The notes under the pieces: generated by a model
Database searches by the model: none
What the model saw: the letters and a program-made list of their open reading frames with translations, nothing else
What the model was told of the DNA's origin: nothing
Shown: positions 1 through 7,240 of the stretch, piece after piece
How positions within the stretch are numbered: position 1 is the stretch's first letter
How the letters are laid out: each line of letters opens with the position of its first letter
Translations under genes and position numbers: made by a program
From: Pseudomonadota bacterium
GTDB taxonomy: Bacteria; Desulfobacterota; Desulfovibrionia; Desulfovibrionales; Desulfovibrionaceae
DNA: 64,000 nt
NCBI GenBank assembly: GCA_023411815.1
Contig: JAEYOJ010000078.1
Coordinates: 10,139-74,138 of the forward strand
Direction: 5' to 3'

Positions 1-296
1 TCAAGCTGACCACGGCGCTCTACTACACGCCCAACGGCCGCTCCATTCAGGCCGAAGGTATCATCCCGGATCTCGTCATCCCCTTCCAGCCGGTGACGGA
101 CAAGGCTGACGCCCCGGATCGCTTCACCCTCCGCGAGCGCGACCTGTCCAGGCACCTGGCCAACGGCAACGGCGCCAAGTCTTTGAAGACGACGGAACAG
201 AAGGCCGCCGAACTTCTGGCCAACGACAACCAGCTCAGGCTGGCCGTGGAACTGGTCAAGGGACTGCCTGCCATCAGGCAGCTCCAGCACCAGTAG
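1..296 (+). CDS. C-terminal fragment of an S41-family carboxyl-terminal protease (CtpA-like)
   Basis: Only the last 97 codons are present; the gene enters from the left edge in the frame that begins at base 3. The visible part has the segment YYTPNGRSIQAEGIIPD, which is characteristic of the end of the S41 catalytic core in CtpA/Prc periplasmic proteases. A charged helical tail follows and the gene stops with TAG at 294-296. The PDZ domain and the catalytic Ser/Lys lie outside the window. Family members process or degrade periplasmic and envelope proteins. The polysaccharide deacetylase gene starts 17 bases downstream, a pairing I recall from Desulfovibrio genomes, so the two are probably co-transcribed. 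The family call is based on this short motif and is fairly secure; the exact paralogue cannot be told. Confidence 0.8.
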   Translation, partial: KLTTALYYTPNGRSIQAEGIIPDLVIPFQPVTDKADAPDRFTLRERDLSRHLANGNGAKSLKTTEQKAAELLANDNQLRLAVELVKGLPAIRQLQHQ

Positions 297-313
297 GTTT
301 CGGTGCGCGGCGC

Positions 314-1825
314 ATGGCTGGCGGGCAGGACGATCGCGGACATCCGGACCTCAAGGGGGCGTCCTCCGGAGAGGCCCGCAACGGCCGCACTGTGCGCATC
401 AGCTTCCGTCTGGCCGCGCTCATCTGCCTTGGACTGCTGGCCGGTCTGACCTGGGCGCTGACCATCCTCTCGGCTCCGCCGCCCGAATCCGAGCCGCTGC
501 CGGCGCATCAGTCGCCATCTTCCCCGCCCGGCCCCGGCTCAGCGCCTGGGCCGGGCGGCACAACCGCACGGAACGAACAGGCCCGGCTCTTCGAGGAGCC
601 GGCCCGCGGCGGACTGTCCGAAGCCGCGCGCATGGTCGACTTGGCTATCCTTGAAACCCTCAAGGAGGTAGGCCAGGACCTGTCCAGCGTGAGCATCCTT
701 GAAATCCGAACCCTGTACCACGGCCGCGAATCCTACCTCCAGCAAAGCCTGGCCATCCGCTTGAACGAAGAGCGTTCGCACTTCACGGGCGTGCTCAAGG
801 CCTGGCTGGCCAAGATCGCGCCCGACGTGAGCCTGATCGAGGATCGCGACCGGTTGACTATCGAAGTGCACGGCCTTCGGACGCACGGCCTCGTGCTGCT
901 GACTCCGCCGACGGCCGAACCGCACTCCCCGCCTCTCCCTTCCGAGTCTCTCAAGAGCGCGGCGCGGCTGGCCATCGTCATCGACGATATCGGCGAGAAC
1001 GTCGAGTTCGCCGCCAGCCTCTCCCGGCTGGGCATACCCGTGGCCTTCGCAATATGGCCCATGTCCAGCAACAGCAAACGCATTGCGGCCCTGGCCCGCG
1101 AGGCCCATATGGAGGTCCTCCTGCACCAGCCCATGGAGCCGCGCAGCTACCCAGAGGATGATCCGGGCAAGGGCGCCGTGTTCGTCGGCATGGACGAAGC
1201 CGCCATTCGCAGGACAGTGATGGAGAACCTGGCGCATTTCCCCATGGCCGTAGGGCTCAACAACCACATGGGCTCGCGCTTCACCGAGGACAGCCGGGGC
1301 ATGCGCGTCGTGCTTGAGGAGTTGCGCAGCCGAGGGCTTTTCTACCTGGACAGCATGACCACGGCCAAGAGCGTCGGGACCGCCGTGGGCAGAAAGGTGG
1401 GCATCCCCGTGCTACGGCGCGACGTCTTCCTGGACAACGTGGCCGACGTGGACGCCATCCTCCTGCAACTGCGCAAGGCCGAAAACGTGGCCCTCAAGCA
1501 GGGACAGGCCGTGGCCATCGGCCATCCCTATCCCGAAACTCTCAAGGCTCTGCGCGCCTGGGCCGCCCAGCGTGATTCGCGGGTGGAGGCCGTGACACTG
1601 AGCAGTCTGCTCCAGCCGGCCGCCCAGTCCAACACAACCACGGCCAGCGACACGACTCACCCCAGGGCCCATGCTCCCCGGAACGTCCCGGCCGCACCCT
1701 CCAGCCCGCGACAGCGTGTCCAGGCGAGCGCTCCCACTCAAGGTCAGTCCCCGGAGCCGGCCGCCGATCCGTATCTCCTGCTCCCGGCCGAGGGGCAACC
1801 CATCGAGATTACGCCCCTGCCTTGA
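314..1825 (+). CDS. Divergent polysaccharide deacetylase family protein
   Basis: A 503-residue protein. A hydrophobic segment at about residues 31-52 should anchor it in the inner membrane. A proline-rich linker of about 40 residues follows, then the divergent polysaccharide deacetylase (DUF610/YibQ-like) domain from about 218 to 420. The domain shows IDDIG near 223, HQPMEP near 271, NNHMGS near 316 and IGHPYP near 402, which are the positions where this NodB-like fold places its metal-binding and catalytic groups. The last 85 residues are Pro/Ala-rich and look disordered. Relatives are thought to act on cell-surface glycans, but the substrate is unknown. It lies directly behind the CtpA-like protease gene. 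The start at 314 has only a weak upstream ribosome binding site, so a start slightly inside is possible. Confidence 0.85.
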   Translation: MAGGQDDRGHPDLKGASSGEARNGRTVRISFRLAALICLGLLAGLTWALTILSAPPPESEPLPAHQSPSSPPGPGSAPGPGGTTARNEQARLFEEPARGGLSEAARMVDLAILETLKEVGQDLSSVSILEIRTLYHGRESYLQQSLAIRLNEERSHFTGVLKAWLAKIAPDVSLIEDRDRLTIEVHGLRTHGLVLLTPPTAEPHSPPLPSESLKSAARLAIVIDDIGENVEFAASLSRLGIPVAFAIWPMSSNSKRIAALAREAHMEVLLHQPMEPRSYPEDDPGKGAVFVGMDEAAIRRTVMENLAHFPMAVGLNNHMGSRFTEDSRGMRVVLEELRSRGLFYLDSMTTAKSVGTAVGRKVGIPVLRRDVFLDNVADVDAILLQLRKAENVALKQGQAVAIGHPYPETLKALRAWAAQRDSRVEAVTLSSLLQPAAQSNTTTASDTTHPRAHAPRNVPAAPSSPRQRVQASAPTQGQSPEPAADPYLLLPAEGQPIEITPLP

Positions 1826-1910
1826 AAGACCAGCCATTTCGGCCTATAGCAAGGCGTGCCTTGACTGCCCGACGGCAAGCAGGCATGAATGCGAACCCCC
1901 TGCGTTCACC

Positions 1911-1936
1911 GGCATGGGCCGGCCATGCCGCCTTTT
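1911..1936 (+). terminator. Possible terminator between the deacetylase gene and the ABC importer
   Basis: A 7-bp stem (GGCATGG with CCATGCC, 5-base loop) is followed by GCC and four T residues. It lies in the 148-base gap between the two genes. The stem is short and the T tract is poor, so it may be only a partial terminator. Confidence 0.4.
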
Positions 1937-1973
1937 GCCGCCGCCTCATTCTAACCCGCACGCGGAGAATGAC

Positions 1974-2942
1974 ATGAAACGCTTCGTCGCACTGACGCTC
2001 CTTTCGGTCCTCGGTCTCCTGTCGGCGGCTCCGGCCCTGGCCCAGAGCCAAGCCAAGCAAACCTACACCGTGTCCGTGACCCAGATCGTGGAGCACCCGT
2101 CGCTGGATGCCGTGCGCCAGGGCTTCATGGACGAGTTCAAGGCCTTGGGCTTCGAGGCCAAGTACAACGTGCACAGCGCCCAGGGCAACATCGCCACGGC
2201 CAACCAAATCGCCAGCCAGATGCTAGGCGAGAAGCCCGACATCGTGCTGGCCATAGCCACACCCACGGCCCAGGCCGCTGCCCAGAAGATCAGGAACACT
2301 CCCATCCTCATCACCGCCGTCACGGATCCCGTGGGCGCGGGGCTGGTCAAGAGCCTGAACGCCCCCGGCGCCAATGTCACCGGCATGACCGACCGCAGCC
2401 CCGTGGACAGGCAATTGGCGCTCATCATGGAATGCGTGCCCGGCGTCAAGCGCCTGGGCATTATTTATAACGCGGGTGAGGCCAACTCCGTGACCACCTT
2501 TGGTCAGGTCAAGGAAGAGGCGGCCAAGCTCGGCTGGACCGTCGTTCCCGCCACCGTGGCCAACTCCGCGGGCGTGACCCAGGCCGCCAAGAGCTTGGTG
2601 GGCAAGACCGATGCAATTTACGTCGGCACCGACAACACGGTCATCACGGCCCTCGAAGCCATCATCAAGGTTTGCCAACAAAACAAGCTGCCGCTGTTCT
2701 CGGCGGACAACGACTCGGTCCAGCGCGGCGCGGTCGCGGCGCTGGCCGTGGACTACTACCGCATGGGCAAGCAGACCGCGCACATGGCCAAGCGGATTCT
2801 CGTGGACGGAGCCAGTCCCGCGACCATGCCCGTTGAAGACTTGCAAGAGCTGGAACTGTACGTGAACAAGGGCGCAGCAAAGGCCATGGGCGTCAACGTG
2901 CCCCAGGCAGTGCTGTCCCGCGCCGACAAGATCATCGAGTAG
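1974..2942 (+). CDS. ABC transporter substrate-binding protein (PF04392 type)
   Basis: A 322-residue secreted protein with a signal peptide whose likely cleavage site follows Ala-Leu-Ala at residue 23. The mature part has the two-lobed architecture of the ABC_sub_bind family, with recognisable segments such as QGNIATANQIA, ITAVTDPVGAGLV and VTGMTDR. Members of this family, including TrpX-type proteins, bind small molecules such as aromatic amino acids, but the ligand here cannot be read from sequence. The frame is open far upstream. ATG 1974 was chosen because it carries the signal peptide and has a GGAG ribosome binding site about 7 bases before it. A permease and an ATPase gene follow, completing a three-gene importer. 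A strong hairpin terminator lies between this gene and the permease. Confidence 0.9.
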   Translation: MKRFVALTLLSVLGLLSAAPALAQSQAKQTYTVSVTQIVEHPSLDAVRQGFMDEFKALGFEAKYNVHSAQGNIATANQIASQMLGEKPDIVLAIATPTAQAAAQKIRNTPILITAVTDPVGAGLVKSLNAPGANVTGMTDRSPVDRQLALIMECVPGVKRLGIIYNAGEANSVTTFGQVKEEAAKLGWTVVPATVANSAGVTQAAKSLVGKTDAIYVGTDNTVITALEAIIKVCQQNKLPLFSADNDSVQRGAVAALAVDYYRMGKQTAHMAKRILVDGASPATMPVEDLQELELYVNKGAAKAMGVNVPQAVLSRADKIIE

Positions 2943-2967
2943 GCGTCAGACAAGACGTCGGACTTTC

Positions 2968-2998
2968 AGGGCGCGGCGCTCGGCCGCGCCCTCTTTTT
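2968..2998 (+). terminator. Strong intrinsic terminator inside the ABC importer operon
   Basis: A perfect 10-bp GC stem (AGGGCGCGGC with GCCGCGCCCT, 5-base loop) is followed by C and five T residues. It sits 25 bases after the binding-protein stop and 19 bases before the permease start. Partial read-through here would give excess binding protein over membrane subunits, a common arrangement in importer operons. Confidence 0.8.
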
Positions 2999-3017
2999 AC
3001 CGACGCACCCGCAAAGC

Positions 3018-3926
3018 ATGACCTGGTACGCATTCTACGGCGCTTTGGAGCAGGGCTTCGTCTTCGGACTCATGGTGCTCGGGGTCTACTTGACCTTCCG
3101 CGTGCTGGAGTTCCCGGACCTGACCGTTGACGGCAGCCTGCCCCTGGGCGCGGCCGTAACCTCGGTGGCCATCACCTCGGGCCTGCATCCCGCCCTGGCG
3201 CTGGCCCTTGCCGCCGGAGCCGGCTTCCTGGCAGGCGCGGTGACGGGCATCCTGAACACCAAACTGCGCATCCTGCACCTGCTGGCCTCCATCCTGACCA
3301 TGATCGCCCTGTATTCCATCAACATCCGCATCATGGGCGGGCGGCCGAACATGGCTCTGCTGGGCCACGACACGATCATCGATCCGGTCATCGCCCTGGG
3401 CATCCCCCCGCACATGGCCTCCTGGATCCTGTTCGGGGCCATCGCCGTGGCCGCGGCCGGGCTGCTCATGTGGTTTCTGTCCACCGAACTCGGCCAGTCC
3501 ATGCTGGCCACGGGCGACAACCCGCAGATGATCACGGCCCTGGGCGTCAACACGCACTCCATGATCATCTTCGGCGTGGGCCTGTCCAACGCCATGGTGG
3601 CGGTCAGTGGCGGATTGGTGGCCCAGAACCAGGGCGCCGCGGACGCGAACATGGGCGTGGGAACCATCGTGGCCGGCTTGGCCTCCGTCATCGTGGGCGA
3701 AACACTCCTGGGCGTCGGGCCAGGCCGGGTCAAGCGGGCCATCGTGGCCGCAATCGTTGGCTCGGTGGTTTACCGCCTGGCAATCGCCCTGGCCCTGGGG
3801 CTCGATATCGGCGGATTCTCCTTCGCCCCCAGCGACCTGAATCTCATCACCGCCCTGCTCGTCGTGCTCGCGCTTACCGCCCCGCAGATCAAAAACCGTT
3901 TCGGCCTGCGCAGGAGAGCATGCTGA
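3018..3926 (+). CDS. ABC transporter permease (PF02653 type)
   Basis: A 302-residue, very hydrophobic protein of the branched-chain-amino-acid/sugar permease superfamily (BPD_transp_2). Segments such as FPDLTVDGSLPLGAAV, LNTKLRILHLLASI and GLSNAMVAVSGGLVAQNQG are typical of the permease partner of PF04392 binding proteins. About eight to nine membrane segments are predicted by eye. It should form the channel of the importer, probably as a homodimer since only one permease gene is present. The ATPase gene overlaps its 3' end, which indicates translational coupling. No convincing Shine-Dalgarno sequence was seen directly before the ATG. Confidence 0.9.
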   Translation: MTWYAFYGALEQGFVFGLMVLGVYLTFRVLEFPDLTVDGSLPLGAAVTSVAITSGLHPALALALAAGAGFLAGAVTGILNTKLRILHLLASILTMIALYSINIRIMGGRPNMALLGHDTIIDPVIALGIPPHMASWILFGAIAVAAAGLLMWFLSTELGQSMLATGDNPQMITALGVNTHSMIIFGVGLSNAMVAVSGGLVAQNQGAADANMGVGTIVAGLASVIVGETLLGVGPGRVKRAIVAAIVGSVVYRLAIALALGLDIGGFSFAPSDLNLITALLVVLALTAPQIKNRFGLRRRAC

Positions 3927-4765
3927 TGGACGTACCCAGCAAGAAAGAAGGGGCGCCCCAGGCCGGGCACATGCTCGTGCTCGAAGGCGTGACCAAATAT
4001 TTCCATCGCGGCAGCGTCAACGAAGTCCTGGCCCTCAAAAAGGTCAGCCTACACGTGAACCAGGGCGACTTCATCACGGTCATCGGCTCCAACGGCGCGG
4101 GCAAGTCCACCCTGCTCACGGCCGTCGCCGGCGGTTTCCTGCCCGACGGGGGCCGCATCCTGCTCGCGGGCGAGGACGTGACCGGCTGGGCCGAGCACCA
4201 GCGCGCCGCACGCATCGGCCGCGTATTCCAGGACCCGCTCAAGGGCACCTGCGCAAGCGGCACCATCGAGCAGAACCTTGCCCTGGCAGCCTTGCGCGGA
4301 AAAACCCGCGGACTCGGACGCGGGGTCAAATCCCGCGACCGGCTGTTCTTCCGCGAACTGCTGGCCCGGATCGGCCTGGGCCTCGAAAATCGGCTCACGG
4401 ATCTGGTGGGCCTGCTTTCGGGCGGACAGCGCCAGGCTCTGACCCTGCTCATGGCCACCATGCGGCGTCCCGACCTGCTCCTGCTCGACGAGCATACTGC
4501 CGCCCTGGACCCCAAGACCGGCCAGCAGATCATCGAGCTGACCCGGCGCGTGGTGGACGAGGAGCGGCTGACCACGCTCATGGTCACGCACAACATGAAT
4601 CAGGCCCTGGCCTTGGGCAACCGGCTTGTCATGATGCATCAGGGCGAGATCATCCTCGACATCGGCGGCGAAGAGAAGCGCAGCCTGCGCGTCGAGGACC
4701 TGTTGGCCCGTTTCTACGCCCTCAAGGGCGAGACCTTCTCTTCGGACAAAATGCTCCTTGTGTGA
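3920..4765 (+). CDS. ABC transporter ATP-binding protein
   Basis: A 281-residue ATPase with a complete nucleotide-binding domain. Walker A GSNGAGKST is at about 56-64, the Q-loop Gln near 104, signature LSGGQRQ near 166-172, Walker B LLLLD with catalytic Glu at about 186-191, and the switch His near 224. It powers the importer formed with the two upstream genes. The start overlaps the permease stop codon. ATG 3920 gives a 3-base spacing to GGAG and ATG 3926 a 9-base spacing, so the protein may really begin two residues later. The open frame extends far upstream through the permease gene, but that part is only an out-of-frame shadow. Confidence 0.92.
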   Translation: MLMDVPSKKEGAPQAGHMLVLEGVTKYFHRGSVNEVLALKKVSLHVNQGDFITVIGSNGAGKSTLLTAVAGGFLPDGGRILLAGEDVTGWAEHQRAARIGRVFQDPLKGTCASGTIEQNLALAALRGKTRGLGRGVKSRDRLFFRELLARIGLGLENRLTDLVGLLSGGQRQALTLLMATMRRPDLLLLDEHTAALDPKTGQQIIELTRRVVDEERLTTLMVTHNMNQALALGNRLVMMHQGEIILDIGGEEKRSLRVEDLLARFYALKGETFSSDKMLLV

Positions 4766-4778
4766 TCAAGCGCTTTTC

Positions 4779-4803
4779 CGCTGTATCAGGATACAGTACA
4801 GCG
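4779..4803. promoter_or_regulatory. Nested inverted repeats upstream of ndk
   Basis: CGCTGTA at 4779-4785 is mirrored by TACAGCG at 4797-4803. Inside it, CTGTATC-AG-GATACAG at 4781-4796 forms a second, overlapping palindrome. The site lies 35 bases before the ndk ATG and 14 bases after the ATPase stop. It could be an operator or an mRNA hairpin; there is no T tract, so it is not an obvious terminator. Confidence 0.45.
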
Positions 4804-4837
4804 TTGGCTACCACACCCACCATTTGGAGGAACGAGA

Positions 4838-5257
4838 ATGGCTGAAAGAACCCTTTGCATCATCAAGCCCGATGCCCTGGAGCGCAACCTGACCGGGGCG
4901 ATCCTCAAGATGATCCAGGAGTCCGGGCTCAAGGTCGTGGGCATGAAGATGCTCCAGATGTCCGAGCAGCAGGCCGGCGGCTTCTACGCCGTGCACAAGG
5001 AGCGCCCCTTCTTCGAAGACCTGTGCAGGTTCATGTGCTCCGGCCCCATCGTCGTCGCGGTGCTCGAAGCCGAGAACGCGGTCAAGCGCTACCGCGACCT
5101 CATGGGCGCGACCAACCCGGCCAATGCCGCCGAGGGCACCATCCGCAAGGCTCATGCCCAGAATATCGAGCGCAATTCGGTGCACGGCTCCGACTCCCTC
5201 GAGAACGCGGCCATCGAGATCGCCTACTTCTTCAGCAAGCTCGAACTGGTGGGTTAG
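4838..5257 (+). CDS. ndk: Nucleoside-diphosphate kinase
   Basis: A 139-residue enzyme of normal family length that transfers the gamma phosphate between nucleoside triphosphates and diphosphates in the cytoplasm. The active-site His is in NSVHGSDS, at residue 116. The N-terminal ERTLCIIKPDA and the GPIVVAVLE strand are also typical. A strong GGAGG ribosome binding site lies about 9 bases before the ATG. proC begins 3 bases after the stop, so the two form a transcriptional pair ended by the terminator at 6087-6118. The gap before ndk contains nested inverted repeats that may be regulatory. Confidence 0.97.
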   Translation: MAERTLCIIKPDALERNLTGAILKMIQESGLKVVGMKMLQMSEQQAGGFYAVHKERPFFEDLCRFMCSGPIVVAVLEAENAVKRYRDLMGATNPANAAEGTIRKAHAQNIERNSVHGSDSLENAAIEIAYFFSKLELVG

Positions 5258-5260
5258 CGT

Positions 5261-6061
5261 ATGAGCCCGGTCATCGGCTTCGTCGGCGCCGGCAACATGG
5301 GCTCGGCCATCATCCGCGGCCTGGCCGGGCGCAACGGTTTGGAAATCTGCGGCACGGACCTGGACAAGGGCAAACTCGCCGAGCTCCAGCGTGACAGCGG
5401 ACTCGAGCCTTTGGCGACGCCCAACGATGTCGCCAGGCGCGCGGACTACGTCGTGCTCGCCGTCAAACCGCAGCACCTCCATCCCGTGCTGCAGGACATG
5501 TCCGCTCATCTCACGGACGGCAAATGCCTCGTGTCCATCGCGGCCGGCATACCAGTGGCGCGGCTTCGCGAATGGAGCGGCGACATCTGCCCCGTGGTGC
5601 GAGTCATGCCCAATACCCCGGCCCTGGTGGGCGCGGGTGTGAGCGCGGTATGCCTGGACGATACGCGCCTAAGCGAGACGCAGAAGCGCCAAGTGCAGGA
5701 ACTGTTCACGGCCGTGGGCGCCGTGCACGTGCTGCCGGAAGCGCTGTTCGACGCATTCACGGCCGTGATCGGCTCGGGTCCGGCGTACGTCTTCTATTTC
5801 ATGGAGGCTCTGGTGGAGTCGGCCGTGTACCTGGGCCTGCCCAGAACGCAGGCCACGGACATGGTGCTCGGGCTGCTGGCGGGCTCCGGCAAGCTGGCCG
5901 CCGAGGGAGGACAGCATCTCTCCCTGCTGCGCGAAATGGTCACCTCTCCGGCGGGCACCACGGCCCGAGCCTTGGCTCACCTGGACCGGCAGGCGGTGCG
6001 GGCGTCCATTCTGGACGCAGTTGAGGCCTGCTACAGGCGCAGCATCGAACTCGGCAAATAG
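5261..6061 (+). CDS. proC: Pyrroline-5-carboxylate reductase
   Basis: A 266-residue enzyme that reduces 1-pyrroline-5-carboxylate to proline with NAD(P)H, the last step of proline synthesis. The Rossmann nucleotide-binding motif GAGNMGSAI starts at residue 9. The conserved substrate-site segments MPNTPALVGAG and GSGPAYVFYFMEAL are intact, as is the C-terminal TSPAGTTARAL region typical of the dimer interface. It follows ndk by 3 bases with no promoter between them and is closed by a strong terminator, so ndk-proC is probably one transcript. Confidence 0.97.
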   Translation: MSPVIGFVGAGNMGSAIIRGLAGRNGLEICGTDLDKGKLAELQRDSGLEPLATPNDVARRADYVVLAVKPQHLHPVLQDMSAHLTDGKCLVSIAAGIPVARLREWSGDICPVVRVMPNTPALVGAGVSAVCLDDTRLSETQKRQVQELFTAVGAVHVLPEALFDAFTAVIGSGPAYVFYFMEALVESAVYLGLPRTQATDMVLGLLAGSGKLAAEGGQHLSLLREMVTSPAGTTARALAHLDRQAVRASILDAVEACYRRSIELGK

Positions 6062-6086
6062 CACGGTCCAGGAACGGACGAAGAAT

Positions 6087-6118
6087 AAAGCCCCCCAAGC
6101 TGTGCTTCGGGGGGCTTT
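6087..6118 (+). terminator. Intrinsic terminator after proC
   Basis: A 10-bp stem AAAGCCCCCC / GGGGGGCTTT with a 12-base loop, 25 bases after the proC stop. The T residues of the right arm and its flank form the weak U tract. Confidence 0.85.
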
Positions 6119-6202
6119 ATCATGCACCACGGCGCAAGGCCCAAGTGCCGACATCCGCTGAACACGGCTGAAGCCAGGGGCATGCCGCCAGGCAAAGGCT
6201 GC

Positions 6203-6607
6203 TTAGCTGTCCTTGCTCTTGCCCGTGCCCGTGCGTTTCTCCCACAGGCGCATGTCCTTCATCTTCTTGCGGCGCTCGCGCTGCAGCGATTTGCAGACCA
6301 GGGGCATTTTCTTGGGGTAATCCCACTTCTCCCTGTACAGGTCCGGTGTAAGGCCATGAGTCGCCAGATGCTTCTTGGTCAGGATCTTGAAAGACTTGCC
6401 GCAGTCCAGGCAAACGATCGTCTTTTCCTTGACCGCCTTTTTAGGATCCTCGGCCGGATTGAAGGCCTCGCCGCCCTCGTTGCCTCCTATGGCCTGAATG
6501 CCTCCAGCCAACGACTTGACCATGGAGATGATCTCCTCCTCGGTCATGTTGCGCACGCTCGCCTGTGCTTTGACGATCTCCAAGGCTTCCTTGAGAAAGT
6601 CGTCCAT
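6203..6607 (-). CDS. MucR/Ros-family zinc-finger transcriptional regulator
   Basis: A 134-residue protein with an acidic N-terminal half, likely for oligomerisation, and a single Ros/MucR zinc finger. The finger has Cys66, Cys69, His80 and His84 (C-x2-C-x10-H-x3-H), followed by GLTPDLYREKWDYP, which is diagnostic for the family. A Lys/Arg-rich tail follows. In alpha-proteobacteria, MucR proteins bind AT-rich DNA and act as global silencers; paralogues are common in Desulfovibrio. ATG 6607 is preferred over GTG 6616 because an AGGAG sequence lies 8 bases before 6607 and would overlap the GTG. The long upstream gap is AT-richer than the surroundings and may carry its own regulatory sites. Confidence 0.93.
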   Translation of the reverse strand: MDDFLKEALEIVKAQASVRNMTEEEIISMVKSLAGGIQAIGGNEGGEAFNPAEDPKKAVKEKTIVCLDCGKSFKILTKKHLATHGLTPDLYREKWDYPKKMPLVCKSLQRERRKKMKDMRLWEKRTGTGKSKDS

Positions 6608-6800
6608 TGTGCTCACTCCTTATCGTTCGCGGGTCTGTATTTCGATGGACACTCGCGGTAACAGCCTAGCGTCCTTAGGGGTCAGCAGCGGTTCATGTGA
6701 CGTAAGATCCGGACTCGTTTCCGTTGTATCGGCCACACCGCGCTTTACGTCAGCAGTCGCGTGATGGCCAATCAAAAATCATACTTTCTTATGTAATGCA

Positions 6801-6825
6801 AGAGCATTTTGCTGCATATTTGCTC
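6801..6825. repeat. Probable short derivative of the TAGAGCA palindromic repeat family
   Basis: AGAGCATTTTGC at the left and ATTTGCTC at the right match the two ends of the 30-bp copy at 63847-63877, with degenerate outer bases. No gene ends here. Membership rests on about 20 matching bases. Confidence 0.4.
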
Positions 6826-6978
6826 CATAACCGAATTATTACAGTTCCGATGCCATAGATAATGTGTGGAAATGAGCCATTGTGAAAGGGAGCGATGCCG
6901 TCAATATCTGCAAGGCAGGCAAAGCACTCTCCTGAAAAACTGGATGAAATGCGTTCACTACACTGGCAAAATCCATCA

Positions 6979-6997
6979 TGTCCGATAATCATGGACA
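6979..6997. promoter_or_regulatory. Operator-like inverted repeat TGTCC-N9-GGACA, copy 1
   Basis: TGTCC at 6979-6983 is mirrored by GGACA at 6993-6997. The same half-sites with the same 9-base spacer recur 40 bases downstream, about four helical turns. The site lies 372 bases upstream of mucR and about 240 bases past the cbiB stop. It may be bound by a dimeric regulator; the regulator is unknown. Confidence 0.5.
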
Positions 6998-7018
6998 AGA
7001 TTAAATTCTAGTTAATCC

Positions 7019-7037
7019 TGTCCTGAAACACTGGACA
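7019..7037. promoter_or_regulatory. Operator-like inverted repeat TGTCC-N9-GGACA, copy 2
   Basis: TGTCC at 7019-7023 and GGACA at 7033-7037 repeat copy 1 exactly in half-sites, spacer length and the following AAG. The spacer sequences differ, so half-sites rather than the whole segment are conserved. Confidence 0.5.
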
Positions 7038-7240
7038 AGCATATCGCTCGATTATTTCTAGACGAAAGAATGCTACAGACTAAAGTAAAAAAGTACCAGT
7101 TGACGGATAACAGCATGTAGATTTCCCAGGGCGGAAGGGCAGCGCGGATTGCCAAGAGTCACGAGCACTACCTGCCTGACCAGTGGCAAGCGAGCATGGC
7201 GAGGCTCGGGAGTGATGCCTGGCGGATTTTGTGACTGGCT

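Larger units (their letters stand above)
6608..7240. other. Long AT-richer gap between mucR and cbiB without a convincing gene
   Basis: This 633-base stretch is visibly richer in A and T than its neighbours, especially 6770-7080. The one open frame of note (6789-6998, reverse) has no ribosome binding site and A/T-ending codons unlike the rest of the window. The gap does contain a short repeat-like palindrome (6801-6825) and two identical spaced inverted repeats (6979-6997 and 7019-7037). It is likely the regulatory region of mucR, possibly with an unannotated small RNA. Confidence 0.6.

Noticed and set aside
6964..6985. A sigma-54 promoter suggested by TGGCAAAAT
   Set aside because: There is no GC doublet at the required spacing for the -12 element.
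6789..6998. A 69-codon reverse open frame
   Set aside because: Starts with TTG, lacks a ribosome binding site, uses A/T-ending codons unlike all sure genes here, and resembles no family.
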